64,000 bases of DNA from Streptomyces clavifer (GCA_014651175.1 BMWJ01000011.1:124001-188000); one strand, 5' to 3'. Counted from the first letter of the stretch, positions 25,121-34,593 are shown. Numbers and translations: made by a program. Notes: generated by a model from the sequence alone, not told the origin.

Positions 25121-26011
25121 CTACAGTTCGCCGGCGAACACCCCGGCCAGCTCACGCCACTGGGCCCGCGGCAGGCCGGCGCCGCCCTCACCGGCGGTGA
25201 GTACCTGGAGCGCGACGTGATCGGCACCGGCATCCAGGTACTCCCGTGTCCGCGTCCTCACCCGTTCGGTGTCACCCAGCGCGAACAGGGCGTCCAGGAG
25301 GCGGACACTGCCGCCGCCCCCGAAGTCGCTGTCGGTGAACCCCAGGCGCAGCAGGTTGTCGGTGTAGTTGGGCAGCCGGAGATACATGCCCAGCATGTTC
25401 CGTGCGGTGGTGCGGGCCCGGTCGAGGTCGTGGTCGAGTACGACCGTCAGCTCCGGGGCGAGCAGCGTGCCGGGGCCGAGCGCCTCGCGTGCCTCCGCGG
25501 TGTGCTCGGTGGTGACGAGATAGGGATGTGCGCCCAGCGACCGGCCGGCTGCGAGCTTCAGCATCTTCGGGCCGAGCGCCGCCAGGACGCGGTGTCCGCC
25601 GGCCACGGGCGGGGTGGCGGCGTCCAGGGCGTCGAGGTAGGCGACCATCGCGCTGTAGGGCTTCGCGTACTGCGGCACCATCGGGCCGTGGCTGACGCCC
25701 AGGCCGAGGACGAACCGCCCGCGTGCGCTCGCCTCGAGTGCCGCGATCCGTGCCGCCACGTCCTTCGCGGTGTGGTCCCAGATGCTCAGGATCCCGGTGG
25801 CCACGGTCACCGTGCGGGTCGCGGCGACGACGGCCGCTGCGTCGTCGGGCGTGGGACTGCCTCCGATCCAGACCGTGCCATACCCCAGTTCCTCGAGCTC
25901 GGCGACCGCCTCCTCGCTCGCTGCCCTGCCCGCGTCGTCCGTCCGCGATGCGTGCAGAGCACTGCTCCAGATACCCACCCGTCCCCATGCCCCATGCGTC
26001 AGAGAAGTCAT
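25121..26011 (-). CDS. LLM-class F420-dependent oxidoreductase
   Basis: 296 residues from ATG 26011 (an in-frame GTG at 26029 is an alternative). Luciferase-like TIM barrel: GRVGIWSSALHAS at the N-terminus, AVAELEELGYGTVWIGGS, TRTVTVATGILSIWDHT (F420/flavin phosphate-binding region) and GRFVLGLGVSHGPMVPQYAKPYSAM, ending in HVALQVLTAG. These are typical of the TIGR03620-type subfamily of F420-dependent oxidoreductases. Substrate unknown. Not clearly linked to its neighbours; the gene runs convergently toward the SapA-like gene. Confidence 0.85.
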   Translation of the reverse strand: MTSLTHGAWGRVGIWSSALHASRTDDAGRAASEEAVAELEELGYGTVWIGGSPTPDDAAAVVAATRTVTVATGILSIWDHTAKDVAARIAALEASARGRFVLGLGVSHGPMVPQYAKPYSAMVAYLDALDAATPPVAGGHRVLAALGPKMLKLAAGRSLGAHPYLVTTEHTAEAREALGPGTLLAPELTVVLDHDLDRARTTARNMLGMYLRLPNYTDNLLRLGFTDSDFGGGGSVRLLDALFALGDTERVRTRTREYLDAGADHVALQVLTAGEGGAGLPRAQWRELAGVFAGEL

Positions 26012-26418
26012 GGTGTGATCAACAGGCACCCCCGCCCGCTATTCCCGGCCGGGCAGGCATTCATCTCAACGGCGCATTCATCTCAACGCCGCACCCGGGC
26101 CTGCCCTCCCGGTCCGTGCAGCACAGGCCCGGCCCGACCCGGCCCGGCCGGACGTGGTGGTGCACCGGCCCGGACGTGGTGGGCTTCGACGGGCTCGGCG
26201 GCCGGAGCCGGTGCCGGTGCCGCAGCCGTGCCGTCCGCGAGTCCCCGGTGGCTCGGCACGGGGGCGGGGGTGAGCCCCCGCACCGCAGGGCCGGCTGCGG
26301 AAGGCCGGGGCGGCGAAACGGCCGAGGGCTGCGGACGGGACGGGATGTCCGTGGGCCGGGGACGTCCGTGGGCTGCGGGCCCGGGCCCCCCGGGGGCAGG
26401 GAGGACGAGCGTCGTGTT
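26012..26418. other. Intergenic region, no supported gene
   Basis: Very GC-rich; open frames on both strands are Arg/Pro/Gly-rich shadows. Near 26065-26100 a short direct repeat (TTCATCTCAACG) occurs twice. Confidence 0.4.
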
Positions 26419-27015
26419 TCATGCCCCTGTGCGGCTCCCGTCGCCCAGGGCCCAGGACTCGATGTCGCGGTAGTGGATCGGCCCCTTGCCGCGCCCGGCG
26501 TTGCTGCCGACCAGGTGCAGGCGTTCGGCAGGCCAGCGGCGGCCGGTGAATCCGGCGAGCCCTTCGGCGATCTCCGCTGCCGAGGTCCGATCTCCCCGAC
26601 GGGCGCGGGCCAGCGTCAGATGGGGGCGCAGGGGCCGTTCCTCGAAGGTGACACCGCAGTTCCTGACCGCGCTGCGCACGTCGGCGGCGAGCGTGTGCAG
26701 TTCGCCGAGGTCTCCCTCGACTCCGCTCCACAGCACCCGGTCGTCGAAGCTGCCGCTGCCGCGCAGTGCCAGACCGGGCGGCCGGCGGCCGGCTGCGAGG
26801 TCGGCGAGCGGCCGGCGCAGCAGCGGTACGGTCCCGGCCGGCAGCTCCCCGAGGAACGCCAGGGTGATGTGCCAGTCCTCGATGCGGTTCCACCGCAGGT
26901 GAGGGTGTGTGCCATAGGCGGGGCCAAGCTCCCGGGCGAGTTCCTCCTTCGCGTGGTCGGGCGGGGCGAGGGCGATGAACACGCGAACGGTCGCGGGCCG
27001 AGTCTGTTCGTTCAC
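26419..27015 (-). CDS. thpR: RNA 2',3'-cyclic phosphodiesterase (2H family)
   Basis: 198 residues, start GTG 27015. A 2H phosphoesterase with both H-x-T/S-x motifs: WHITLAFLG (about residue 48) and RPHLTLARA (about residue 131). The N-terminus VRVFIALAPPDHAKEEL and the spacing match ThpR/LigT, which opens 2',3'-cyclic phosphates in RNA to 2'-phosphates. Usual family length is ~180-190. Single gene. Confidence 0.9.
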   Translation of the reverse strand: MNEQTRPATVRVFIALAPPDHAKEELARELGPAYGTHPHLRWNRIEDWHITLAFLGELPAGTVPLLRRPLADLAAGRRPPGLALRGSGSFDDRVLWSGVEGDLGELHTLAADVRSAVRNCGVTFEERPLRPHLTLARARRGDRTSAAEIAEGLAGFTGRRWPAERLHLVGSNAGRGKGPIHYRDIESWALGDGSRTGA

Positions 27016-27329
27016 ACCGGACTTCGTACCTCATCGGGTGTCCGGGGCGACGCCCGGGCCGGGGAACGACGTGCGGCCAGGACGCGGCGCGCGGGGTGAG
27101 GCGACGGGACGGCCGTCCTCGGCCCCTGCCCGCACCGCGCGGCCGCACCACGCCCGGGCCGCCCGGGCGTACACACCCTTCGAGGCAGAACACCGGCACG
27201 TACGCCCGCAGCCCCGGCCCGCGGCGGGGCCTTCACCGGAGCACCGGAGCACCGGGCGACCCGGCGCCGAAGCCGAAGTCGGGGGGCCGGCAGGTCCGCA
27301 CTGTCAGTGGCGGCTGGAAGGCTGGGGGC

Positions 27330-27608
27330 ATGGACAGTGACGACGAGCAGCTGTTGCGCGGCCGGGTGTACGGCCAGGACCCGGGGGCCCCGGACCAGGG
27401 ACCGAGGCGGGGGCAGACCTACGCCGAACTGGTCGGGGGGCCGCTGGACGGCCTGCTGCTCGACATCACCGGCTGGACGAGGGACGCGATCCGTACCGGT
27501 GCCGCGCTGAAGACCGAGCTCGGGCGGTTCGGTGGCGGGGGGCGGGCCTTGTACGACCAGCGCCCCGGCGACCCGGGGCGCTGGGACTGGTCCGGCGACA
27601 CTCCCTGA
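27330..27608 (+). CDS. Small conserved hypothetical protein
   Basis: 92 residues from ATG 27330 with a GGGGG stretch just upstream. An acidic N-terminus (DSDDEQLLRGRV) is followed by YAELVGGPLDGLLLDITGW and ELGRFGGGGRALYDQRPGDPGRWDWSGD. The GGPLDG and ALY-x-PRPGDP-x-R-x-x-WSG patterns look like a conserved small streptomycete protein; function unknown. It is convergent with the DUF4139 gene. The 300 bases before it hold no other gene. Confidence 0.6.
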   Translation: MDSDDEQLLRGRVYGQDPGAPDQGPRRGQTYAELVGGPLDGLLLDITGWTRDAIRTGAALKTELGRFGGGGRALYDQRPGDPGRWDWSGDTP

Positions 27609-27735
27609 GCGCACCACACGAGGTGTCACCCCGGGCAGCCGGCCCGGTCCCGGAGCCCGGAGCCGGGGACCAGTGACCCGGGTTCCGGGTCCGGTTCCGT
27701 ACGGTGCCCGACCCTGCCCGGCAGCACCGTTGCTC

Positions 27736-29295
27736 TCAGAGCCCGGTGACTTTCGCGTTCGCCGTCAGTTCGTAGACGAGGGTGAGTGTGCGGTGGCCGC
27801 GGGGCGACAGGGGGACGTCCCAGCGGGCTATGCCCTCGGCGTCGACCAGGTCGGGTGCGGGGGAGCAGGACTCCTCGAGCAGCCGTACCCCCACCGCGGA
27901 GACTTCGGAGACGGGGAGCCGCTCCCGGACCACGACCACCCGCTCACCGTGTTCCCCGGGGGCACCGAACCGCGACAGGTGCAGTCTCACCGTGCGGGTG
28001 ATGACGGTCCGCTGGGTGAGCCCGGCACTACTGCGTGACTCCTCGGCATGCCGTACCACCCGGTGGTCGTCGCAACTGCCGAAGGCGAGCTCGACGGGCG
28101 CGCCGGGAGCGGTGAAGTCCAGTGTGCCGCGGCCGCTGAATCCGCTGTCGCGAACCAGGTCCACGGGCCCGGCGAGCAGCGCATGGCCGGCCGGGCCGTC
28201 GAACCGCACCACCCGGGTGACCAGGTCGGACAGCTCGGGTGAACACGCGTACTCACTGCGTGCGGCTGTGGTGAACGCGGACAGCGGCACACGGTGCGCG
28301 GTTCCGTCACTGGGCACGAAGACCCCCGCAGGGGACCGCAACACCTGTGCTTCGCCACCGTCGTCGACCCCCGGCAGACCCCGTACCGGTGCCGGGCCCA
28401 GCGTCCCGATCTCCTCCTCGCGCACCTCGACGTCGACGACACGGCGCTCCGCGACGGAGCGGTCCGTGAGCGTCAGCCGGTCCTCGACCAGGTCCGGCGC
28501 AACGGTGGCGAGCGCGGAACGGGCCGTCGACAACGTCAGCCGTACGTCCGACCAGTCCTCACCGGTGCGCTGCCAGACCATCGCATCCGTCTCCAGCGTC
28601 AGACGGTCCCCCTCGAGCACGGCCCGGTAGGCGGGCCGCCACAGCGCACACGGGGTCAGGTGGCTCAGACGCACACCGACCGGCCCGGCAACCGCGCTCT
28701 GCACGGTCAGCTCGATGTGGCCGACGAGTTCGGCGGGCTCCTCCTCGGCTGCGTGCAGGGCCTGCCCGGCCTCGCCGAGCTCCTGGCCCAGGGCCCCGAG
28801 CCGCGCCTCCACGGTGCGCAGCTCCTCGCCGCACGTGTCGCGTTCCTGGTCCACCCGGTCCAGTTCGCGGGCCCAGCGGGGCCCGTCCGTCTCCCCGGCG
28901 CCGGCACCCTCACCGATCTCGCGCAGCAGATCGGCGGCCAGGCGGCCCAGGAGGTCCTGGCGGGTGTGCAGCCGCTCCTGCCGGCGGACCAGGGCGAGCT
29001 GCTCCTGGGTGAGGGTGTGCGCGTGTCTGCGCAGGGCGGAGTCCTCGGCGTGCGGCAGCGGCCCGCGCGGTGTCCAGCTCCGGACGATCCGCACGTCCAG
29101 GACGGTCGCCGGGTGGTCGGCGCTCAGCTCGGCGTGAAGGGTCCGGTCGACGGCCAGGGCACTGACCGGGCCCAGGCGCAGCCGCTGGATCCCCGCCTCC
29201 AGGTCGAGGGTGACAGCACGCTCGACGTGGGCGCGGTCCTCCAGGCAGGTGACGGCGGTGACGGGCAGGGCGATCGGCTTCGGGGCCGTGGTCAT
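27736..29295 (-). CDS. MuiA family protein with DUF4139 domain (second gene of pair)
   Basis: 519 residues from ATG 29295 (AGGAGC upstream). The N-terminal domain (ALPVTAVTCLEDRAHVERAV...) is followed by a long predicted coiled coil (~residues 100-210: EQLALVRRQERLHTRQDLLGRL, then ELGEAGQALHAAEEE). The C-terminal DUF4139 beta domain starts at about 225 with LWRPAYRAVLEGDRLTLETDAMVWQRTGEDWSDV, the hallmark W-x-P-x-Y ... Q-x-T-G-E-D-W. MuiA was named for a mucoidy phenotype; molecular function is unknown. It starts 6 nt after the stop of the upstream paralog, so both form one operon. Confidence 0.85.
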   Translation of the reverse strand: MTTAPKPIALPVTAVTCLEDRAHVERAVTLDLEAGIQRLRLGPVSALAVDRTLHAELSADHPATVLDVRIVRSWTPRGPLPHAEDSALRRHAHTLTQEQLALVRRQERLHTRQDLLGRLAADLLREIGEGAGAGETDGPRWARELDRVDQERDTCGEELRTVEARLGALGQELGEAGQALHAAEEEPAELVGHIELTVQSAVAGPVGVRLSHLTPCALWRPAYRAVLEGDRLTLETDAMVWQRTGEDWSDVRLTLSTARSALATVAPDLVEDRLTLTDRSVAERRVVDVEVREEEIGTLGPAPVRGLPGVDDGGEAQVLRSPAGVFVPSDGTAHRVPLSAFTTAARSEYACSPELSDLVTRVVRFDGPAGHALLAGPVDLVRDSGFSGRGTLDFTAPGAPVELAFGSCDDHRVVRHAEESRSSAGLTQRTVITRTVRLHLSRFGAPGEHGERVVVVRERLPVSEVSAVGVRLLEESCSPAPDLVDAEGIARWDVPLSPRGHRTLTLVYELTANAKVTGL

Positions 29296-29301
29296 CGTGG
29301 G

Positions 29302-31416
29302 TCAGCTCCTGCGGTTGCCGCCGGCGAGGGCCTTCCCGGCCGGGATCCGGATCTCGTAGCCGCCGTCGAGGACGGCGGTGCCGCCGGCGGGCAGGTCCAC
29401 CCGCCGGATGCGGGTGCCCGGGGCGTGACGGTCGGGCCCCGGGCCGTCCTGGGGTGCCGTCCAGCCGGCCCGTTCCTCGATGCGGACATCCGCTTCGGTG
29501 GTGACGGGCACCCGCTCGCGGACCTCGAGGGTGACGGGCCGCGCGAGGCGGTTGGCCACCTCCACGCGGACCTGGTGATCGAGCACGGTGATGTTGCTGC
29601 GCAGCCCCGAGGCGGACTCGTGCAGGTTGGTGCGGCGGGTGACCCCGATGCCTTCGGCCGGTCCGAGACCGAGGCGGCACACACCGCCGGGGGCGAGCGC
29701 CGGCAGCGCTGCGGTCAGCAGGAATTCGCCGTCGACGACGACGTCCACCGGGCCGGCGAGCAGAGCCTGGTCGGTGGCGTTGGAGAGCACCGACGTCGCG
29801 TACACGGTCTGCTCCACCGACGGTGTGCAGAGGTACTCGGTGCGCAGCGCGACCGGGATCTCGCCGATGGTGACGGTGTGCCAGGTGCCGTCGGAGGGAA
29901 TGTCGGCGCGGGCGGGCGGATCGAAGCGGTGGTCGAAGGAACCCGCCGGCCCCCCGGGCCGCACGGCGTGCCCGGGCAGCGGCAGCGAGGCCACCGATTC
30001 GGCGCGGCGGCGGTACCCGGCCGCCACCGGGTCGAAGGGGGAGCCGGGGAACAGCAGGCCACGTCGGCCGCCGTCCTCGTCGGGCCCGCACAGGACGAGC
30101 CCGCCGTAGTCGAGCTCCTCGCCGCTCGGTTGCGGTGCACCGGCCCCCTGCGCAGGGACGTCCTGCGCAGGGACGGGTGGCGCAGGGGAAACAGGCACGG
30201 CCCGGCCAGGAGCCCCGGACGCCCGCGGCGACCCGAAGACGGGCGCCGCGGGGGAGGGGGCCGCGGGGGCGGGGGCCTTGAAGGCCCCGCCGGCGGAACC
30301 CGGCCTCCCCGCACCCCGGCCCGCCCGGACCGGCGGCGCGGGCCCGGACCCGATACCGGCGTAGGGCTCCGGGGCACCCCCCGGCACCGCGAACGCGGCG
30401 GGAGGACCGCCGTAGGCCTGCGGGGCGGGCGCCGCGACGGGGCCGGCCCCGGCAGCCGGCGGCCCGGCGTCCGGAACAGGACACGGGCCCGCCGCGTCGT
30501 ACCCGGAGAACAGGCCGGCGAGACCCGCCGGGGGCTCGCGCCAGCCGGAGGGCGCGCAGGCGGGCTGACGGCGCCCGATCCGCACCGAGCGGAGCCTGGG
30601 CAGAGCGGTGCTGCGCCGCAGGTCGGCCGTGGCCAGGGCGAGGGACACACCGCTCCAGTCCTCCCCGGTGCGCTGGGCGACCGAGGCACGCAGCACCAGA
30701 CGGCCGCTGCCCTCACCCTGACGGTAGGTCAGGCGGTAGGCGGGCACCCAGACGGCGCCCGGCACCCCGTACTCCACCTCCACCTCGATCTCCGTCGCGG
30801 TGTCACCGGCGGCGGAGGTGTCGACGGCCAGGAGGGCCGAGAGCGTCGTCTCCACATGTGCCGGGGGTGTACCGGTCGAGGCGCGGGCGAGCCTGTCCTC
30901 GGCGATGCCGAGCGCGTGGCCGGAACTGCGCACCTCCTCCTGTGCCTCCGCCAGCCGGGTGTGCAGCCCTGCCAGCCGCTCGTCCACGAACCCGGCGAGT
31001 TCCAGCCACGCCCCGACCGGGGTACGACGGGGCGGGTCCTGGGACCTGCGGGCCGGCGGGACCGGGCGCAGAGCCCTGATCTCCTCGATCAGGCCCAGCA
31101 GATGGTCCCGGCGGCGCAGGGCCGCCGCGTACTGCTCGCGCAGCCCCTCGGCCGCCTCCCGCAGCCCGCCGGGCACACGAGCGCCGGACGGCCCGGCCTC
31201 GGCCTCCACCCTGGCCTCGCTGACACGCACCCCGGGAGCGTCCGGAACACGCACCCGCAGCGAGGCCGGGTCCAGCGAGCGGGGCAGACCCGTCACCCGC
31301 ACCCTGCCGTCCGGCGGCACACTGCCCCGCGCCAGGCGCCGGCACACCGCACCCTGCGCGTACACCACCACGGAATCGAGGGTCGACTGCCACCTCTGCG
31401 CTGTTTCGTCCGTCAT
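29302..31416 (-). CDS. MuiA family protein with DUF4139 domain and Pro/Ala-rich insert (first gene of pair)
   Basis: 704 residues from ATG 31416. Same architecture as the following gene: N-terminal domain (STLDSVVVYAQGAVCRRLARG), coiled coil (LREQYAAALRRRDHLLGLIEEI; RLAEAQEEVRSSGHALG) and DUF4139 (VWVPAYRLTYRQGEGSGRLVLRASVAQRTGEDWSGVSLALATA). It differs by a ~160-residue Pro/Ala/Gly-rich insertion (about residues 305-460) inside the DUF4139 region, probably a flexible surface loop, before LDYGGLVLCGPDEDG. The tail ends with a beta sandwich (VEVANRLARPVTLEVRERVPV). The two products may form a heteromer; this is inference from the pairing. Confidence 0.85.
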   Translation of the reverse strand: MTDETAQRWQSTLDSVVVYAQGAVCRRLARGSVPPDGRVRVTGLPRSLDPASLRVRVPDAPGVRVSEARVEAEAGPSGARVPGGLREAAEGLREQYAAALRRRDHLLGLIEEIRALRPVPPARRSQDPPRRTPVGAWLELAGFVDERLAGLHTRLAEAQEEVRSSGHALGIAEDRLARASTGTPPAHVETTLSALLAVDTSAAGDTATEIEVEVEYGVPGAVWVPAYRLTYRQGEGSGRLVLRASVAQRTGEDWSGVSLALATADLRRSTALPRLRSVRIGRRQPACAPSGWREPPAGLAGLFSGYDAAGPCPVPDAGPPAAGAGPVAAPAPQAYGGPPAAFAVPGGAPEPYAGIGSGPAPPVRAGRGAGRPGSAGGAFKAPAPAAPSPAAPVFGSPRASGAPGRAVPVSPAPPVPAQDVPAQGAGAPQPSGEELDYGGLVLCGPDEDGGRRGLLFPGSPFDPVAAGYRRRAESVASLPLPGHAVRPGGPAGSFDHRFDPPARADIPSDGTWHTVTIGEIPVALRTEYLCTPSVEQTVYATSVLSNATDQALLAGPVDVVVDGEFLLTAALPALAPGGVCRLGLGPAEGIGVTRRTNLHESASGLRSNITVLDHQVRVEVANRLARPVTLEVRERVPVTTEADVRIEERAGWTAPQDGPGPDRHAPGTRIRRVDLPAGGTAVLDGGYEIRIPAGKALAGGNRRS

Positions 31417-31699
31417 GTGCTGCGCCCCCTGTTCATGCTGGGCGAAGCCTACGCCCGGGCCCGTGGCCAGCCGCGTCCGCGTACAGGTGCGCCCGGCCCC
31501 GCCTTCGGGCCCGCCGCGGTGGGGCCGGCCCGTGGCGGTGTGCCCCCGCGGGCCGTGGTCCCTGACTCGCGGGGGAGGCCGGCGGCAGGGGGTGTGGGTT
31601 CCGGCCGGTGGTGTCCGGGCTGCCGGGTCCCGGCGGGCGGCCGGGAACGCGGGCGGGGCGGCGTACGCCGACGCGGTGTCGGAGTACGCCGCCCCGGGG

Positions 31700-31780
31700 G
31701 GACGCTCACGCGGAAGGCGGAAGGCGGAAGGCGGAAGGCGGAAGGCGGAAGGCGGAAGGCGGAAGGCGGAAGCGGGGAGT
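31700..31780. repeat. Heptanucleotide tandem repeat GGAAGGC
   Basis: About ten consecutive GGAAGGC units at ~31709-31775, almost perfect, then degenerating. They lie between the DUF4139 operon start and the 3' end of the ABC permease gene. Purine-rich on the plus strand; a 7-bp unit is expected to vary in copy number by slippage. Confidence 0.9.
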
Positions 31781-31796
31781 GGGGAGGTTGTTCTGG

Positions 31797-32588
31797 TTAC
31801 TTCGGGTCGCGGTCGAAGGCTGCCTTCGACCAGAGGTAGCCGAGCACGGTGAGGCCCAGGCACCAGGCGACGGCGAGCCATCCGTTGTGGCCGATCTCGG
31901 TGCCGAGCAGCAGGCCGCGCAGGGTTTCGATGGCGGGTGTGAAGGGCTGGTACTCGGCGATCGGCTGGAACCAGCCCGGCATCGCTTCGACTGGGACGAA
32001 GGCGCTCGAGATGAGGGGCAGGATGATCAGCGGCGTCGCGTTGTTGCTGGCCGCTTCCGCGTTCGGGCTGGCCATGCCCATTCCGACGGCGATCCATGTG
32101 AGTGCCAGGGCGAAGAGGGCGAGCAGGGCGAACGCCGCGAGCCATTCCAGGGCGGTGGCGTCGGTGGAGCGGAAGCCGATGGCCACGCCGACGGCTCCGA
32201 CGAGGACCACGCTGGCGACCGACTGCAGGACGCTGCCGACGACGTGTCCGACGAGTACGGATCCGCGGTGGATGGCCATGGTGCGGAAGCGGGCGATGAT
32301 GCCTTCGGTCATGTCGGTGGAGACGGAGACGGCGGTGCCGACGACAGTGCTGCCGATGGTCATCAGCAGGAGGCCGGGGACGATGTAGGCGATGTAGGCG
32401 GAGCGGCCCGTCCCGCCGCCGCTGATGCCGGTGCTCATGGTGTCGCCGAAGATGTAGACGAAGAGCAGCAGGAGCATGATCGGGGTGAGCAGGAGGTTGA
32501 GGGTGAGGGAGGGGTAGCGCCGGGCGTGCAGGAGGTTGCGGCGCAGCATGGTGGAGGAGTCGCGCACGGCGAGGGACAGGGTACTCAT
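31797..32588 (-). CDS. ABC-2 type exporter permease (DrrB-like)
   Basis: 263 residues from ATG 32588, overlapping the ATPase stop (ATGA). Six hydrophobic segments; ABC-2 permease hallmarks include LLLTPIMLLLLFVYIFGD, YIVPGLLLMTIGS, DMTEGIIARFRTMAIHRGSVLVGHVVG (the D-x-x-x-G-I-x-x-R-F-R loop) and ISSAFVPVEAMPGWFQPIAEYQPFTPAIETLRGLL. With the upstream ATPase it forms a DrrAB-type exporter for drugs or lipids. Confidence 0.9.
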   Translation of the reverse strand: MSTLSLAVRDSSTMLRRNLLHARRYPSLTLNLLLTPIMLLLLFVYIFGDTMSTGISGGGTGRSAYIAYIVPGLLLMTIGSTVVGTAVSVSTDMTEGIIARFRTMAIHRGSVLVGHVVGSVLQSVASVVLVGAVGVAIGFRSTDATALEWLAAFALLALFALALTWIAVGMGMASPNAEAASNNATPLIILPLISSAFVPVEAMPGWFQPIAEYQPFTPAIETLRGLLLGTEIGHNGWLAVAWCLGLTVLGYLWSKAAFDRDPK

Positions 32589-33601
32589 CGGACGGTCTCC
32601 TCGGGCTGGGTGTTCCGGGTGTTCCGGGCGGGCACGGTGGTGGCGGTCAGGGCGAAGAACACGTCGTCGAGGTCGGGGGTGTGCACGGTGAGTTCGTCGG
32701 CCTCGATGCCTGCGGAGTCGAGCCGGTCGAGGATGGTGCGCAGTTCGCGCTGGCTGCCGCCGCTGGGGATCTGCAGCGACAGTGCCTCGTCGTCGGCGGT
32801 GACTTCGCGCAGGGCCGAGGTGGCGGACCGGTAGGCGGCCGGGTCGGTGAAGCGCAGGCGGACGTGACCGCCCGGGACGAGCCGCTTCAGTTCGTCGGCG
32901 GTGCCCTCGGCGGCGATCTTCCCGTTGTTCAGGACGGCGATGCGGTCGGCGAGTTCGTCCGCCTCCTCGAGGTACTGGGTGGTGAGGAAGACGGTCACCC
33001 CGTCGGAGACCAGCTCGCGGATGATGCCCCACATGGTGTGGCGGGAGCGGGGGTCGAGGCCGGTGGTCGGTTCGTCGAGGAAGATGATCCGGGGGCCGCC
33101 GACCAGGGTCATGGCGATGTCCAGGCGGCGCTTCATGCCGCCGGAGTAGGTGGAGGCGGGCTTCTTCGCCGCGTCGAGGAGGTCGAAGCGCTCCAGGAGC
33201 TCGGCGGCGGTGCGCCGGCCCTCGCTGCGGGAGAGGTGGTGCAGGTCGGCCATGAGGAGCATGTTCTCCTCGCCGGTGATCAGGCCGTCGACGGCGGAGA
33301 ACTGCCCGGTGACACCGATCGCGGCCCGTACGGCCTGCGGGTCGGCGGCGAGGTCGTGGCCCGCGACCTGGGCCTGCCCGCCGTCGGCGGTGATGAGCGT
33401 GGACAGGATCTTCACGGCGGTGGTCTTGCCGGCGCCGTTCGGCCCGAGCAGCGCGAACACGGACCCGGCCGGGATCCGCAGATCGATGCCGTCGAGAACG
33501 GTCTTGTCGCCGTACGACTTGCGCAGACCGACGGCGGATACGGCGGCCGCCGGCGTGCGACCGTCACCCGATCTGGATGTGGGCATGACAGAAGTAGGCA
33601 T
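32585..33601 (-). CDS. ABC exporter ATPase (DrrA-like)
   Basis: 338 residues from ATG 33601 with GGGAGAG upstream. Walker A GPNGAGKTTAVKIL, Q-loop VTGQFSAVD, signature YSGGMKRRLDIAMTL, Walker B IIFLDEPTTGLDPRSR and H-loop TTQYLEEADELADR. The C-terminal ~100 residues carry the DrrA-type extension (DAGIEADELTVHTPDLDDVFFALT). It powers the permease encoded just downstream. The DUF4097 gene 67 nt upstream is on the same strand and probably cotranscribed. Confidence 0.92.
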   Translation of the reverse strand: MPTSVMPTSRSGDGRTPAAAVSAVGLRKSYGDKTVLDGIDLRIPAGSVFALLGPNGAGKTTAVKILSTLITADGGQAQVAGHDLAADPQAVRAAIGVTGQFSAVDGLITGEENMLLMADLHHLSRSEGRRTAAELLERFDLLDAAKKPASTYSGGMKRRLDIAMTLVGGPRIIFLDEPTTGLDPRSRHTMWGIIRELVSDGVTVFLTTQYLEEADELADRIAVLNNGKIAAEGTADELKRLVPGGHVRLRFTDPAAYRSATSALREVTADDEALSLQIPSGGSQRELRTILDRLDSAGIEADELTVHTPDLDDVFFALTATTVPARNTRNTQPEETVR

Positions 33602-33667
33602 GGGGCTCTCCCGTTCGGAGGCTGGAGTGGATGGGGGAGCGGGTGGGCCGGGGCCCGTTGGTCGGGG

Positions 33668-34510
33668 TCAGGCCCTGGCGCGGCGGACGTCGATGCTGCC
33701 GTGCCGGGTGCGGGCGCGGACCCTGACGGTGTCCTCGGTCTCCTCCGGGGCCCCGGACGCGGTGAGGGTGTTGCGCACCTGTCCGGAGCCCGACTGGACG
33801 TCGAGCCAGGCGGCGGTGCCCTCGCGGACGCCGACTTCGATGGCGCCGTGGTTGGTCTCCAGCTGGACGGTGCCCCGGGCCACCTCACCCACGCGCAGGG
33901 TGCCGTGGGCGGTGGTGGCGGTGACCGAGTCCTCGGCGCGCCGGATCTCGATGTCACCGTTGGCGCCGCTCACCCGCAGTTCACCGGTCACGGCGCCGAC
34001 GGTCGTGGTGCCGTGCGAGTTCTTCAGGACGGCGGGGCCGTCGACGAGGCCGACACGCATGCTGCCGGAACTGGTGGTGATCTCGGCCGGGCCCTCGACC
34101 CGGTCCACGGTGATCGAGCCGTGGGACGCGGTCAGCCGCAGCGGGCCGGTCGTGTCCAGGCGGACGTCGCCGGCGGAGGTCTTCACGCGGACCTCGCCGA
34201 GCCGGCCCTCGCCGAGCACCTGGGCCCAGGCGCCGGTCACCTCGATGCGTGAGCCCGTGGGCAGTTCGACCGTCACGTCGACGGTGCCGGTGCGGCCGAA
34301 CAGGTTGGGCTTGGGTGTCCTGACGGCCAGTTCACCGCTCGCGTACGTGGTCTCGGTCTGCTCGGCCGCCCGCACGTCCTGGTCCTTGTCCGGGTCGCGG
34401 GGCCGCACCTCGACGACGGTGTCGGAGCGGTCGCCCGCGGTGAACTGGATGGAGCCGGCATCCACGTGCGCCGTGGCCGAGATCGGTTCGGGGGTGTCGA
34501 AAGAAGGCAT
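33668..34510 (-). CDS. DUF4097 beta-helix-like protein
   Basis: 280 residues from ATG 34510. After PSFDTPEPISATAHVDAGSIQFTAGDR the protein consists of repeated short strands with a regular TxxGDVRL / TSSGSMRVG / ANGDIEIR / AHGTLRVG / NHGAIEVG pattern, the DUF4097 solenoid. It lacks a signal peptide or membrane segment. Cytosolic DUF4097 proteins often sit beside DrrAB-like exporters in Streptomyces, as here. Function unknown. Confidence 0.88.
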   Translation of the reverse strand: MPSFDTPEPISATAHVDAGSIQFTAGDRSDTVVEVRPRDPDKDQDVRAAEQTETTYASGELAVRTPKPNLFGRTGTVDVTVELPTGSRIEVTGAWAQVLGEGRLGEVRVKTSAGDVRLDTTGPLRLTASHGSITVDRVEGPAEITTSSGSMRVGLVDGPAVLKNSHGTTTVGAVTGELRVSGANGDIEIRRAEDSVTATTAHGTLRVGEVARGTVQLETNHGAIEVGVREGTAAWLDVQSGSGQVRNTLTASGAPEETEDTVRVRARTRHGSIDVRRARA

Positions 34511-34593
34511 GGCTGTCCCGTCCTCTTGGGTCTTCAGGGCGTCCCCGCTGGTGGGACGTGGTGTCGGTGAAGTGGTGCGGGCCCGGGGCGCGC

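Noticed and set aside
31700..31780. Possible CRISPR array
   Set aside because: Units are 7 bp and contiguous with no spacers; no cas genes are nearby.
28294..31839. A plus-strand open frame of about 1180 codons across both DUF4139 genes
   Set aside because: It is antisense to two genes with clear domains, is Arg/Gly/Pro-rich, and has no start site or family. High GC removes stops in the opposite strand.
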